64,000 nucleotides of DNA, from the NCBI GenBank assembly GCA_028284285.1, contig JANQSA010000001.1, positions 372,001-436,000 of the forward strand, given 5' to 3'. Made by a program: the position numbers and the translations under genes. The notes below the pieces were generated by a model. It saw only the letters and a list, made by a program, of their open reading frames with translations. It did not search any database and was not told the DNA's origin. Source of the stretch: Croceivirga sp. (GTDB taxonomy: Bacteria > Bacteroidota > Bacteroidia > Flavobacteriales > Flavobacteriaceae). Within the stretch, counting starts at the first letter, position 1. Every line of letters starts with the position of its first letter. Of this stretch, positions 9,201-16,713 are shown piece by piece.

Positions 9201-9529
9201 AAACGTTGGGGAACACCTCCTGTGGAAGGAACAATAAAGACATCGCGGTTGCCGTCGTATTGGGCACTAAAAGCAATCATGCTACCGTCAGGAGAAAAAA
9301 CCGGATCGGATTCCACACCTTCATCAATAGTGAGTCTTCTGGGATTGGCGCCATTCCTATCTGCTATCCATAGATCTTCGGCATAGATAAAGGCGATATG
9401 GTTTTCGCTGACGGCAGGGGTATGCATCAGGCGAGTGTCTTTGGTATTTTGAGCGTTGAGGGGGATACAGGAGATACTTATCCCCAGCAAGAGTGTAAAG
9501 CGCATCATACGATGGATCATGGTTTTCAT
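6251..9529 (-). CDS. Tricorn-like protease, S41 family, exported
   Basis: This is a 1092-aa homologue of archaeal tricorn protease. A signal peptide (to about residue 27, LNAQ) is followed by two beta-propeller regions (about 35-330 and 340-680) made of WD40/PD40-like repeats such as DPVFSPDGSMIAFSA and YPAWSPDGKHLAYFS. A tricorn C1 helical region, a PDZ domain (VNVGDYLIAVNGNPV) and a C-terminal S41 peptidase domain come next. DETAGSGGD carries the probable nucleophile Ser, in the usual S41 context. A Lys/Glu-rich low-complexity insert lies near residues 555-580. Its substrates are presumably peptides in the periplasm. It is a single gene with a long upstream region containing a hairpin. Confidence 0.92.
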   Translation of the reverse strand: MKTMIHRMMRFTLLLGISISCIPLNAQNTKDTRLMHTPAVSENHIAFIYAEDLWIADRNGANPRRLTIDEGVESDPVFSPDGSMIAFSAQYDGNRDVFIVPSTGGVPQRLTWHPSWDIVLGFTPDGKEVLFSSPRTTFTSRYSKLYTVKTSGGQPTELPIPTGFKGTYSPDGKYLAYVPNYEVFNQWKHYRGGTLGRIWIMDLETKEVTEIPKPAGGSNEADPEWVGNRVYFRSDRNGEFNLFSYDVNSKSITQHTDNTDFGVLSLNGNGNTLVYEYAGYIYRHNPSSGANTKITVGIATDLLELRPRFVSGDRYIRYASVSPSAARVVLDFRGEIVTIPEKKGDVVNHTQSPDVHEKYPAWSPDGKHLAYFSDASGEYALHIKTLEGGKIKKIALDGAGFYAYIHWSPDSKNVAFVDNSRTLYCTAISSGKTTKVASDELYYPGVFRELFGSWSKDSKWISYTVITETNFEQAFAYSLDQNKSYALSDGLSNVTEPIFDASGKYLYMLASTDAGPVVNWFDQSNQDMQTSNSIYLITLQKDELSPLAKQNDLEMGNGDAKKEEGEQDKKKGKGKVKEEETLRIDWDGIFNRIIDLPVDPGIYYNLASPEEGKVYYISRKPNSGFFDPQSLMLYDLKEREEKEVMPANSFEIAANGKKMLFRKGRSWGITTVGKPPENGMLGTGAITVKIDPTQEWPNIFNETWRVNRDYFYDPGMHGADWNAMKEKYNVFLQDISCRSDLYRVMQWMCSELAVGHHRFSGRGDRLNTPDRVTGGLLGADYTVANGRYQFSKIYGGLNWNPGLRSPLTEPGVNVNVGDYLIAVNGNPVTADQNLYAFFESTADKIVELTVSASSDGSNARKVNVVPVRNERALRNRDWVEGNIKKVDEATDGQVAYVYVPNTTTAGHEYFKRYFFPQVNKKAVIIDERFNGGGQLADYYIDHLKKPYQSSWNFRYGKDLRAPSGSIQGPKVMLIDETAGSGGDYLPWMFKRFGLGKLVGKRTWGGLVGVLGFPEFIDGGSVTAPNVAYYNEDGFRIENEGVAPDIEVEQWPKEVMQGRDPQLEKAIEVILEELKNAPSIYPPRPAYPIRVKQ

Positions 9530-9708
9530 TTTTTTGAATTGGAAGTAGGGGACGCCCCTTGAAACCTCCCGGTTAGTATGACGACGTCTTTTTAACTACT
9601 GGTTCTAAAAGTAAGAAAAGTTTGTGGGCTTTGCCAGTGAGAAACCTCGAACCTATTTGAACTACTCCAAGCAGCTGCAATTGTGGTTCGCATTCCAATT
9701 TAAGGTCA

Positions 9709-9716
9709 CAAAAATA
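9709..9716 (-). promoter_or_regulatory. Possible -7 box for the tricorn-like gene
   Basis: The minus strand reads TATTTTTG, a match to the Bacteroidota -7 consensus TAnnTTTG, directly after the hairpin at 9718-9754. No clear TTG is found about 19 bp upstream. It would give a leader of about 170 nt for the protease gene. The T-run may simply belong to the terminator. Confidence 0.3.
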
Positions 9717-9717
9717 G

Positions 9718-9754
9718 AGTGTCCCCGAAAATCCAGAGATTTTTCGGGGACACT
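9718..9754 (-). terminator. Long hairpin with T-rich tail
   Basis: AGTGTCCCCGAAAATC (9718-9733) pairs almost perfectly with GATTTTTCGGGGACACT (9738-9754) around a 4-nt loop, giving a 16-bp stem with one bulged base. Read on the minus strand it is followed by CTATTTTTG. It lies 36 bp downstream of the small lipoprotein gene, so it is a good intrinsic terminator for that gene. Confidence 0.75.
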
Positions 9755-9790
9755 CCGTTGCTATTCGTTCTAACAGTTCTCCTGGGATTT

Positions 9791-10177
9791 TTAATATTCA
9801 AAAACAGGCGCTCCGTCTTCGCAGCGAACCGAACTGGGCTCACCAGGCAGGGAACAATCACTGATTACATCCCACTTTTCATTGAACGCTTCCTGCGCCC
9901 TACGGTGTTGCGCTACTTTTTCCAGGAAACGTGCCGTATCCATGTTGGTGGAATACGCGATATACCCTACAGGACCGCCACAGGCTTTATTCCCATAGGC
10001 AGTATACGTCCAATCGGATGCATCCGTACAGTCAACACTTGAGGCCATTTCCTGTATCTCTACGAGTAAGGCATTTAAATTAGCGCTTTCATCGTCCCGG
10101 GTGGCGTCATCGTCATCACTGCAGGAAGAAATAAGCTGGATCATAAGTAATGCGGTAAAAAAAAGAAATTTATTCAT
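9791..10177 (-). CDS. Hypothetical lipoprotein
   Basis: This is a 128-aa predicted lipoprotein of unknown function. The signal ends in the lipobox LISSC (Cys19), followed by an acidic linker SDDDD. The mature domain contains three further Cys residues (VDCTDAS, NKACGG, SDCSLPG) and a fourth near the end (SVRCEDG), which could form disulfides in the periplasm. Conserved Trp and Tyr residues (DWTYTAYG) suggest a small folded domain. It is a single gene, terminated by the hairpin at 9718-9754. Confidence 0.7.
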   Translation of the reverse strand: MNKFLFFTALLMIQLISSCSDDDDATRDDESANLNALLVEIQEMASSVDCTDASDWTYTAYGNKACGGPVGYIAYSTNMDTARFLEKVAQHRRAQEAFNEKWDVISDCSLPGEPSSVRCEDGAPVFEY

Positions 10178-10757
10178 TGGTAAAAGGGTTTATTAGGGGA
10201 ATGCCAAAAGGCGAATTTGGTTGCGTTAAAGTATTCCCAAAGCGGGTTTCGTTATGCATTAAGGCGCGTGTGTTTGCTGTCCGTGAATCACATCAGGCCC
10301 AAAGGTCAGGGAATTGCCAAGGCGACTTTCCTTAACCACTATTTCTTATAACTTTCGGGTTTCTTCTACGCCTCGAACGTTTAAAATGGAACCAACCCAA
10401 CCTTTTTTGTGGTGTTCGTACCTGGTAGCCGAGCTATCGCCTTATGGAGCACTTATAGTATCATAAACCTCATTTTAGAGGTTTAACCTAATCTTTTCTT
10501 TCAGGATTGTTTTTGCTGCCAGGGCATTGATCTCTTGTTGGGCTATTACGATAGTGTTGCAAGAGTAATAGAGTGATTGAAACGACATTTCGAAAAATAG
10601 GGTGTTGTTTCTGGTTGTCGCTTATAGGATACAATTTCCACGGCAATGGCAAAAAAGTACAACTGATTTTAAGGTTGATAACTTCCGGATTCTTTTTATC
10701 AAATTACCGCCCCCTTCTTGGCGTACTTCTTACTTTTGGAGGCACAATTTTTTCGAC
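10178..10757. other. Intergenic region without a supported gene
   Basis: This region of about 580 bp separates the lipoprotein gene from mazG, which is transcribed the other way. I see a small inverted repeat, AAACCTC (10465-10471) with GAGGTTT (10478-10484). A TAnnTTTG-like box (TACTTTTG, 10731-10738) lies just before mazG but has no good -33 partner. Short open frames here (44 codons at 10201, 62 codons at 10573) have no family resemblance. The rest shows no structure that I can interpret. Confidence 0.4.
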
Positions 10758-11546
10758 ATGAACAGCAGGAAAGCACAACTGGAAGCATTGGATCGTTTGT
10801 TGACCATTATGGACGAATTACGGGAGCAATGTCCCTGGGACAAAAAACAGACCTTACAATCCTTACGGCATTTGACCATAGAAGAAACCTATGAACTGGG
10901 GGATGCTATTTTGGATAACGATTTACAGGAAGTAAAAAAAGAGTTGGGCGATCTGTTATTGCATATTGTGTTTTATGCACGGATCGGTTCGGAAACCGGG
11001 GATTTTGATATCGCTGATGTGGCCAATACCATCTGTGAGAAATTGATCAATCGGCATCCGCATATCTATGGCGATATTAACGTAAAAGACGAAGAAGAGG
11101 TGAAGCGCAATTGGGAGGATCTCAAGCTAAAGGAAGGGAAAAAAAGCGTGCTGGAAGGGGTGCCCAATAGTCTGCCTGCCTTGGTAAAAGCCAACCGTAT
11201 TCAAGAGAAAGTGGCCGGAGTGGGCTTTGATTGGGAACAACCCGAGCAGGTGTTCGAAAAATTAAAGGAAGAGCTGGCAGAATTGCAGGAGGAAGTGAAA
11301 ACGGCAAATTCAGCGGCGATAGAAAGTGAGTTTGGGGATGTGCTGTTCTCCATGGTCAACTACGCCCGGTTTTTGGGGGTCAATCCGGAAAACGCCCTGG
11401 AACGTACCAATAAAAAATTCATCGGTCGGTTTCAATACCTGGAAAGCCAAGCCAGGGCAAAAGGAAAGCGCTTGAAGGAAATGACCCTGGCCGAGATGGA
11501 CGTGTTTTGGGAAGAAGCGAAGATCCTTGGAGGTAAATCACAATAG
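10758..11546 (+). CDS. mazG: Nucleoside triphosphate pyrophosphohydrolase MazG
   Basis: This is a 262-aa all-alpha NTP pyrophosphatase that hydrolyses (d)NTPs to the monophosphate and PPi, as house-cleaning of aberrant nucleotides. The ATG at 10758 gives the standard N-terminus (alpha helix, then LREQCPWDKKQT). Two MazG repeats are visible. The first has EETYELGDAI and KELGDLLLHIVF, and the second has EELAELQEEV and EFGDVLFSMVN. These are the ExxE and ExxD metal ligands. The upstream extension to 10602 is not needed. The gene is followed directly by the heptanucleotide-repeat tract. Confidence 0.93.
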   Translation: MNSRKAQLEALDRLLTIMDELREQCPWDKKQTLQSLRHLTIEETYELGDAILDNDLQEVKKELGDLLLHIVFYARIGSETGDFDIADVANTICEKLINRHPHIYGDINVKDEEEVKRNWEDLKLKEGKKSVLEGVPNSLPALVKANRIQEKVAGVGFDWEQPEQVFEKLKEELAELQEEVKTANSAAIESEFGDVLFSMVNYARFLGVNPENALERTNKKFIGRFQYLESQARAKGKRLKEMTLAEMDVFWEEAKILGGKSQ

Positions 11547-11910
11547 TCAAATAACAAATTCCAAAAAGACCGGATGAAAGAAGAAAGAACAAAGAGCAAA
11601 GAAGAAAGAACAAAGAGCAAAGAAGAAAGAACAAAGAATCAGGAGAAAAGAGAAAAGAACCTAGAGAATAGAGTAAAGAAGCAAGAGTAAAGAACCTGGA
11701 ACCATGAGCAAACAACCAACAACGAACATCCAACATTCAACCAAGAACCAAGAGACAAGAACCAAGAGCTAAGAGAATAGAGGCAAGAATAAAGAACAAG
11801 AAACCACGAACCACGAACCACAAACACTAAACATTCAAACTAGAACAAAGAGTAAAGCGCTAAGAGAACGGAGCCAGGAACCACGAACACCAAACACCAA
11901 ACCACAAACC
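11547..11910. repeat. Purine-rich, T-poor tract with 7-nt periodicity
   Basis: From about 11577 to 11910 the forward strand is built of degenerate heptamers close to AAGAACN: AAGAGCA, AAGAAGA, AAGAACA, then AAGAATC, AAGAACC, AACCAAG, AACCACG and so on. A 21-bp block of three heptamers occurs almost three times in tandem (11577-11597, 11598-11618, 11619-11639). Thymine is nearly absent from the strand, and the tract becomes A/C-rich towards its right end. It runs up to the TTG start of the MATE gene, so it forms that gene's whole upstream region. Frames within it are artefacts of the repeat. Confidence 0.8.
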
Positions 11911-13281
11911 TTGTCATTACAGTACTACACCAAAGAATTTCCCTATAACTTAAAACTGGCGGCCCCGGTAGTGCTGGGGATGTTAGGGCATACTTTTGTG
12001 GCTTTTGCCGATAATATCATGGTGGGGCAATTGGGTACTGCGGAACTGGCAGCAGTATCCCTGGGGAATAGCGTAGCCTTGATGTTTATGTATGTAGGCA
12101 TCGGGTTTTCTACCGCGATTACCCCCCTGGTGGCCGAAGCGGACGGAGCGGGGAATCCTGGTGAAGCTAAAAAGGTGTTAAAACACGGTATTTTGCTTTG
12201 TATTTTCCTGGGACTGGGGCTGTACGGATTGATCCTGGCTTGTAAGCCCTTATTGTATCTGGCCAAACAGCCTGCGGAAGTGGTAGAATTGGCCATTCCC
12301 TATCTGAATCTGGTCGCTATTTCTATCATCCCCATGATCATTTTCCAGGCCTTTCGGCAGTTTTCGGAGGGTATGTCCCAAACCCGATTTCCCATGTATG
12401 CTACCCTGCTGGCTAACGTACTGAATATCCTGCTCAACTACTTGTTGATCTTTGGCGCCCTGGGTTTCCCGAAACTGGGTGTTGTGGGCGCTGCTATCGG
12501 CACCCTGGTAGCACGTTTTGTCATGCTGTTCTATCTCTATTTCCTCCTCTTTTTTAAAACGAAGTTCCGCAGTTTTGTAACCCAATTCAATTTCAAACGG
12601 ATCGAACGAGATATGATCAAAAAATTAATTGATTTAGGATTCCCTTCTTCCTTACAGGTCTTCTTTGAAGTCGCCATTTTTACGGCAGCCATTTGGTTGA
12701 GCGGGGTTTTGGGGAAAAATGCCCAGGCTGCAAACCAGATCGCTTTGAACTTGAGTAGTATGACCTATATGGTAGGCGTGGGGCTTAGTGTGGCCGCTAT
12801 GGTACGGGTAGGGAACCAGAAAGGACTTCAAAATTTTCCGGAATTGCGACGGATTGGGAAATCGGTGTTCTTCCTCACTTTAGTTATCGAATTGGTTTTC
12901 GCTGCTGTTTTCCTTTTGGGAAAAGATATCTTGCCGACCATCTACCTGGATGTGGGCGATCCGGCCAATCAAAAAGATAACCTGGAGGTGATTGCCCTGG
13001 CGGCCCAATTGCTGCTTGTGGCTGCTTTTTTTCAGATTTCCGATGGGATACAGGTAGTAGTATTAGGTGCCTTGCGGGGTATTCAGGACGTAAAGATCCC
13101 CACCCTCATCACCTTTATTGCCTACTGGCTGATCGGTTTTCCAATTTCTTACTTCCTGGGGCTGCATACCGGATTAAAGAGTATGGGAATATGGATCGGT
13201 TTGCTCACAGGTTTAACGGCGTCCGGACTTATGTTGTATCTTCGATTTCATATCTTGACCAAAAAATTGATCTTGAACTAA
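11911..13281 (+). CDS. MATE family multidrug/Na+ efflux transporter
   Basis: This 456-aa inner-membrane exporter has about twelve hydrophobic segments in two homologous halves. The N-terminal half contains FADNIMVGQLGTAELAAVSLG, matching the MATE family. It should couple the export of cationic drugs or metabolites to a Na+ or H+ gradient. The start is the TTG at 11911. No ATG fits, and the protein begins at the usual place (YTKEF, then NLKLAAPVVLGM). There is no Shine-Dalgarno sequence, since the repeat tract reaches the start codon. The gene leads a close-packed set with the next three genes. Confidence 0.9.
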   Translation: MSLQYYTKEFPYNLKLAAPVVLGMLGHTFVAFADNIMVGQLGTAELAAVSLGNSVALMFMYVGIGFSTAITPLVAEADGAGNPGEAKKVLKHGILLCIFLGLGLYGLILACKPLLYLAKQPAEVVELAIPYLNLVAISIIPMIIFQAFRQFSEGMSQTRFPMYATLLANVLNILLNYLLIFGALGFPKLGVVGAAIGTLVARFVMLFYLYFLLFFKTKFRSFVTQFNFKRIERDMIKKLIDLGFPSSLQVFFEVAIFTAAIWLSGVLGKNAQAANQIALNLSSMTYMVGVGLSVAAMVRVGNQKGLQNFPELRRIGKSVFFLTLVIELVFAAVFLLGKDILPTIYLDVGDPANQKDNLEVIALAAQLLLVAAFFQISDGIQVVVLGALRGIQDVKIPTLITFIAYWLIGFPISYFLGLHTGLKSMGIWIGLLTGLTASGLMLYLRFHILTKKLILN

Positions 13282-13286
13282 ACCCT

Positions 13287-13514
13287 ATGGAACTACCCAA
13301 ATTTTTACTGGGCGATAACACAGATTATCCTAATGGGATCTATATTGTCCATACGGAATATCCCCGTTTTATCATCAACCTGGAAAATGATGAGGTGGAA
13401 TGGTTAGAAGAGTTTTCCCGGGAAGATGAGGAAGAATTATCTGCCGAAGCGGAAAACCTTATCGAAGCCGCCACTGCTTTTTACGACCGGGAAGTTTCCA
13501 GATACGACGCCTGA
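13287..13514 (+). CDS. Conserved small acidic hypothetical protein
   Basis: This 75-aa acidic protein starts at the ATG at 13287, five bp after the MATE stop, and its TGA overlaps the ATG of the PAP2 gene at 13514. It has LPKFLLGDNTDYPNGIYIVHTEYPRFIINLENDEVEW and then a Glu-rich helical tail. It looks like a small soluble protein of the kind often conserved in Flavobacteriaceae. The function is unknown. The tight coupling supports a real gene. Confidence 0.72.
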   Translation: MELPKFLLGDNTDYPNGIYIVHTEYPRFIINLENDEVEWLEEFSREDEEELSAEAENLIEAATAFYDREVSRYDA

Positions 13515-14086
13515 TGCTTTTAGAGGACCTCATACGACTGGATGAACAGGTTTTCCTCTTCCTGAATGGTTTGGGTACCCCTTCCTGGGATGGTTTTTGG
13601 CTCTTTATGACGAAAACCAGAAATTCCTTTCCGCTTTATCTCCTTTTGTTGGTTTTGAGCTACCGGTTTTTTGGCTGGAAAGGTACAGCGATCATCCTGG
13701 TGGCTGTAGCCTTGCTGATCACCTGTACGGATCAACTCTCCAATTTCTTTAAATACGGGCTACGGCGGCTACGACCCTGTCATGATCCGGACATCAGCGA
13801 AGTGATGCGCCTGGTGAAATCGTATTGCGGCGGTAAATATGCTTTTTTTTCGGCCCATGCGGCCAATTCATTTGCAGTAGCTTCTTTTTTTACCGCCTTA
13901 TTTTCCAGGCGATGGCCTTTTTTTACCGGATTTTTGGTCCTGTGGGCACTTCTTGTGGCCTATAGCCGTATTTACATCGGGGTGCATTTTCCGCTGGATG
14001 TCATCGTTGGGGCACTGGTTGGGTCGATGTTTGGTTGGGTATTTGCCAAGTTGTATATCTTTGCGCTTCATAAAATTGGGGCATGA
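13514..14086 (+). CDS. PAP2-family membrane phosphatase
   Basis: This 190-aa integral membrane phosphatase resembles undecaprenyl-diphosphate and lipid phosphatases. The three PAP2 signature blocks are present: KYGLRRLRP (block 1), SAHA in FFSAHAANS (block 2, a variant of PSGH) and SRIYIGVHFPLDV (block 3, SRxxxxxHxxxD). It overlaps the preceding small gene and the following glycosyltransferase by a few bases. With the downstream GT39, GT2 and YbhN-like genes it suggests recycling or dephosphorylation of a lipid carrier. Confidence 0.9.
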   Translation: MLLEDLIRLDEQVFLFLNGLGTPSWDGFWLFMTKTRNSFPLYLLLLVLSYRFFGWKGTAIILVAVALLITCTDQLSNFFKYGLRRLRPCHDPDISEVMRLVKSYCGGKYAFFSAHAANSFAVASFFTALFSRRWPFFTGFLVLWALLVAYSRIYIGVHFPLDVIVGALVGSMFGWVFAKLYIFALHKIGA

Positions 14087-15777
14087 TTTCCACAACCCGG
14101 TACTGGTTTTTAGTGGCCTTGGTGCTTTTGGTGTATATCGCCGGAATGTTTGTCACCCTTTTTGAGAATGATTCTGCTCAATTTGCCGTCATGGCGATGC
14201 GAATGGTGCAGGAAAATGATTTTCTACACCTGTTTAAAGGCCCCGAAGAATACCTGGATAAACCCCATCTTCATTATTGGTTGGCGGCCTTATCCTTTAA
14301 ACTTTTTGGGATATACGATTGGGCCTACCGCATCCCGGGAATACTGGCTACTTTCCTGGCTACTTACAGTTGCTACGGACTGGGCAAGCTGTTATACAAC
14401 AAGGATGTCGGGAGGTTTTCTGCGCTTATTTTTCTGACCAGCCAAACTATTATCCTTGGGGCCATTGATATCCGGACGGATGCCGTGTTGACCGGTTTTA
14501 CCATTTTTTCCATTTGGCAGTTGGTGGCGTATATTAAAAAAAACACGCTGGCAAATATTGTTTTAGGGGCGCTGGGTGCAGGGCTGGCGTTTTCTACCAA
14601 GGGTCAAATTGCAGTGTTGGTTATTGGGATCTGTATCCTGTGCCATTTAGCGTACACCCGAAAATGGAAAAGACTCTTTAACTGGAGGGTGCTGGTGGCG
14701 CTTACGGTTTTTGCCCTGGCCATCACCCCGATGCTCTATGCCTATTATCAGCAATTTGATCTGCATCCGGAAAAGGTGATCCGTGGGCGTAATAATCGGA
14801 GCGGGATCTTTTTTATTTTTTGGGAGCAAAGTTTTGAGCGATTGAGCGGGGAAGGGGTAGGTAAGAACAGTAGCGACTACTTCTTTTTCTTTCACACTTT
14901 TTTGTGGGTGTTTTTGCCCTGGACCGTGTTGGCCCTGGTAGGATATTGGTGGCGAGCCAAAGCCTTTATCAAAATGAAGTTTGTGTACCATCCCAAGTTT
15001 GAGTTTTTAACCCTGGGAGGTATCACGCTGATTTTCTTTTTGATCAGCTTTGCACAATTCAAATTGCCGCATTACATGAACATCATGATGCCGTTGTACG
15101 CTATTTTAACGGCATCCTATGTACACAGCCTGCATCAATACACCAAGAAAAAAGAGATTCACTTCTTGCTGGGAGTGCAGTACTCTATTTTAGCGGTTGT
15201 CTTTATCTTTTCGTTGTTGATCTGTTTTCATGTATTCAAGTTTGGAAGTCCCCCCGGGTATATTATCCTTATTGCTACTCTGCTGGTGATCGTATATTTC
15301 TGTTTAAAACTGGATCCGCCCTATGTGCGTTTAATTACTATTTCGGTATACGCGTCCCTATTGCTTAACGGGATCATGAACCTGCATTTTTATCCGGAAC
15401 TCCTGCAGTACCAGGGGGGCTCAACTATGGCGCAGCGAGTGGAAAACACGGCGATACCTGTAGACCGTATTTATAAAATATCGGATCGCCATACGTGGGC
15501 CCTGGACTTTTACAATCGGAAACCGGTTCAGATCACTTCTGTGGAGGCATTACGTGAAAAAAAAGACGTTTGGGTCTATGCGAATGACCGTGAACTCCAA
15601 CAGCTTCAGGAGGCCGGTGTGGCTTGGGATGAGCAAATAAGCGTGGACCAATTTCGCATTACCCGATTGCAAGTGAAATTTTTGGAACCCAATACCCGGC
15701 ATAAAATAGTAAACCAAATGCATTTGGTGCATTTAAATCAATGGCGCGAGTCCCCCGAGGACGAAGTTGAGCACTAG
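14083..15777 (+). CDS. Membrane glycosyltransferase, GT39/ArnT-like
   Basis: This is a 564-aa integral membrane transferase of the PMT/ArnT type, which moves a sugar from a polyprenyl-phosphate donor to an envelope acceptor. The acidic first periplasmic loop follows TM1 (FENDSAQFAVMAM), and DKPHLHYWL is the family's conserved pattern. Many TM helices follow, with a hydrophilic C-terminal domain from about residue 460. The ATG overlaps the PAP2 stop (ATGA). A convergent GT2/YbhN pair next to it could make the polyprenyl-phosphate sugar donor. The acceptor, for example lipid A, is not shown by the sequence. Confidence 0.87.
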   Translation: MISTTRYWFLVALVLLVYIAGMFVTLFENDSAQFAVMAMRMVQENDFLHLFKGPEEYLDKPHLHYWLAALSFKLFGIYDWAYRIPGILATFLATYSCYGLGKLLYNKDVGRFSALIFLTSQTIILGAIDIRTDAVLTGFTIFSIWQLVAYIKKNTLANIVLGALGAGLAFSTKGQIAVLVIGICILCHLAYTRKWKRLFNWRVLVALTVFALAITPMLYAYYQQFDLHPEKVIRGRNNRSGIFFIFWEQSFERLSGEGVGKNSSDYFFFFHTFLWVFLPWTVLALVGYWWRAKAFIKMKFVYHPKFEFLTLGGITLIFFLISFAQFKLPHYMNIMMPLYAILTASYVHSLHQYTKKKEIHFLLGVQYSILAVVFIFSLLICFHVFKFGSPPGYIILIATLLVIVYFCLKLDPPYVRLITISVYASLLLNGIMNLHFYPELLQYQGGSTMAQRVENTAIPVDRIYKISDRHTWALDFYNRKPVQITSVEALREKKDVWVYANDRELQQLQEAGVAWDEQISVDQFRITRLQVKFLEPNTRHKIVNQMHLVHLNQWRESPEDEVEH

Positions 15778-15800
15778 TATTAGAAAAGGAAAGATGACGC

Positions 15801-15830
15801 TGCCGCCGCCCCGGTGATCAGGCGGTGGCA
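15801..15830. terminator. GC-rich hairpin between convergent genes
   Basis: TGCCGCCGCC (15801-15810) pairs with GGCGGTGGCA (15821-15830) over ten positions with one mismatch, around a 10-nt loop. It occupies the 63-bp gap between the convergent GT39 and YbhN-like genes. There is no T-run, so it may act as an mRNA 3'-end stabiliser or a weak bidirectional terminator. Confidence 0.5.
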
Positions 15831-15840
15831 TGATGGCATA

Positions 15841-16713
15841 TCAGGAAATATCCAACTCCGGTTTTTTAAAGTGGTACCCAATCCCAAAAAAGGACACCAG
15901 GGCCGTGATCAAAAAGAAAACAAAACTGATGCCTACTGCGGTACCGGCATCCAGTCCCAACCATTTGGCACCATACAGGAAGGTAACCTCCCGGCTGCCA
16001 ATTCCACCGATAGTTAAAGGAATTACCGAGACGATGGAGGAGATCATAAAAACAAACAGGTAACCTATGGTATTTCCCTCCACATTCAAGGAGTGTATGA
16101 TGCAGAGCACGGTCAGCAATTGTACACCCTGCAACAAGGCAGAATATCCGCAGACCTTCCAAAACACCGGTACGGTATAGGAGAATCCTTTTTTTGTGAT
16201 CCACCAAAACACGAAGGTTCCAAGGGGAATGGCCACCCATAAAAGGGGCCTGAATTGTTGGAGTAGGGGATGGGGTAAAACAGTGGCCAGTAAAAGGGCA
16301 TAGATCAGGATAAACAGCATTCCGTTCAATCTGTCGAGCAACAATACGGCGACTACCTTTTTAGTACCCGAGGTAAACCGTTTTTGGATCACATAGCCTT
16401 TATAGGCATCTCCGCCGATACCTCCCGGTAAGAAGAGATTGTAAAACATACCCAACAAATACAACTTCAAATTGCTGAGTTGTGTCAAAGGTGCGGAAAT
16501 GGTATGAAAAAGAAGGTTTAGCCGAAAGGCATTCAATACTTTGGAGACTACAAACAACAAAAAAGCAGCCAGTAACCAAAAGGGTTGTGCAGTTCGGACC
16601 ACCTGTACTACTTCAGAGAGATCAATTTTGGTAAAAATAAAATAGATCAGTAGTGCACTGACGATAAACTTCAGTACAGTGGTAAGAAGTTTACGTTGTT
16701 TTTCCGTCACCAA
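15841..16713 (-). CDS. Lysylphosphatidylglycerol synthase TM-region/YbhN-like protein
   Basis: This 290-aa membrane protein of the UPF0104/YbhN (LPG_synthase_TM) family has about eight hydrophobic segments. Family landmarks are LKLYLLGMFYNLFLPGGIGGDAYKG and, near the C-terminus, IGGIGSREVTFLY. It has no lysyltransferase domain. Related proteins are suspected of lipid or glycolipid flipping, but this is not settled. Its start overlaps the end of the GT2 gene by 23 bp, so the two are very probably co-translated. Confidence 0.87.
   Translation of the reverse strand: MVTEKQRKLLTTVLKFIVSALLIYFIFTKIDLSEVVQVVRTAQPFWLLAAFLLFVVSKVLNAFRLNLLFHTISAPLTQLSNLKLYLLGMFYNLFLPGGIGGDAYKGYVIQKRFTSGTKKVVAVLLLDRLNGMLFILIYALLLATVLPHPLLQQFRPLLWVAIPLGTFVFWWITKKGFSYTVPVFWKVCGYSALLQGVQLLTVLCIIHSLNVEGNTIGYLFVFMISSIVSVIPLTIGGIGSREVTFLYGAKWLGLDAGTAVGISFVFFLITALVSFFGIGYHFKKPELDIS

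Noticed and set aside
10201-10335. 44-codon forward frame MPKGEFGCVKVF in the gap before mazG
   Set aside because: No recognisable homology, no promoter and Cys/Arg-rich composition typical of out-of-frame noise.
10573-10761. 62-codon frame overlapping the mazG start
   Set aside because: It overlaps the well-supported mazG start in another frame and shows no family pattern.
11419-11827. Minus-strand frames with Leu/Ser/Phe-rich repeats over the heptanucleotide tract
   Set aside because: They are translations of the repetitive DNA, with no start signal and no coding constraint.
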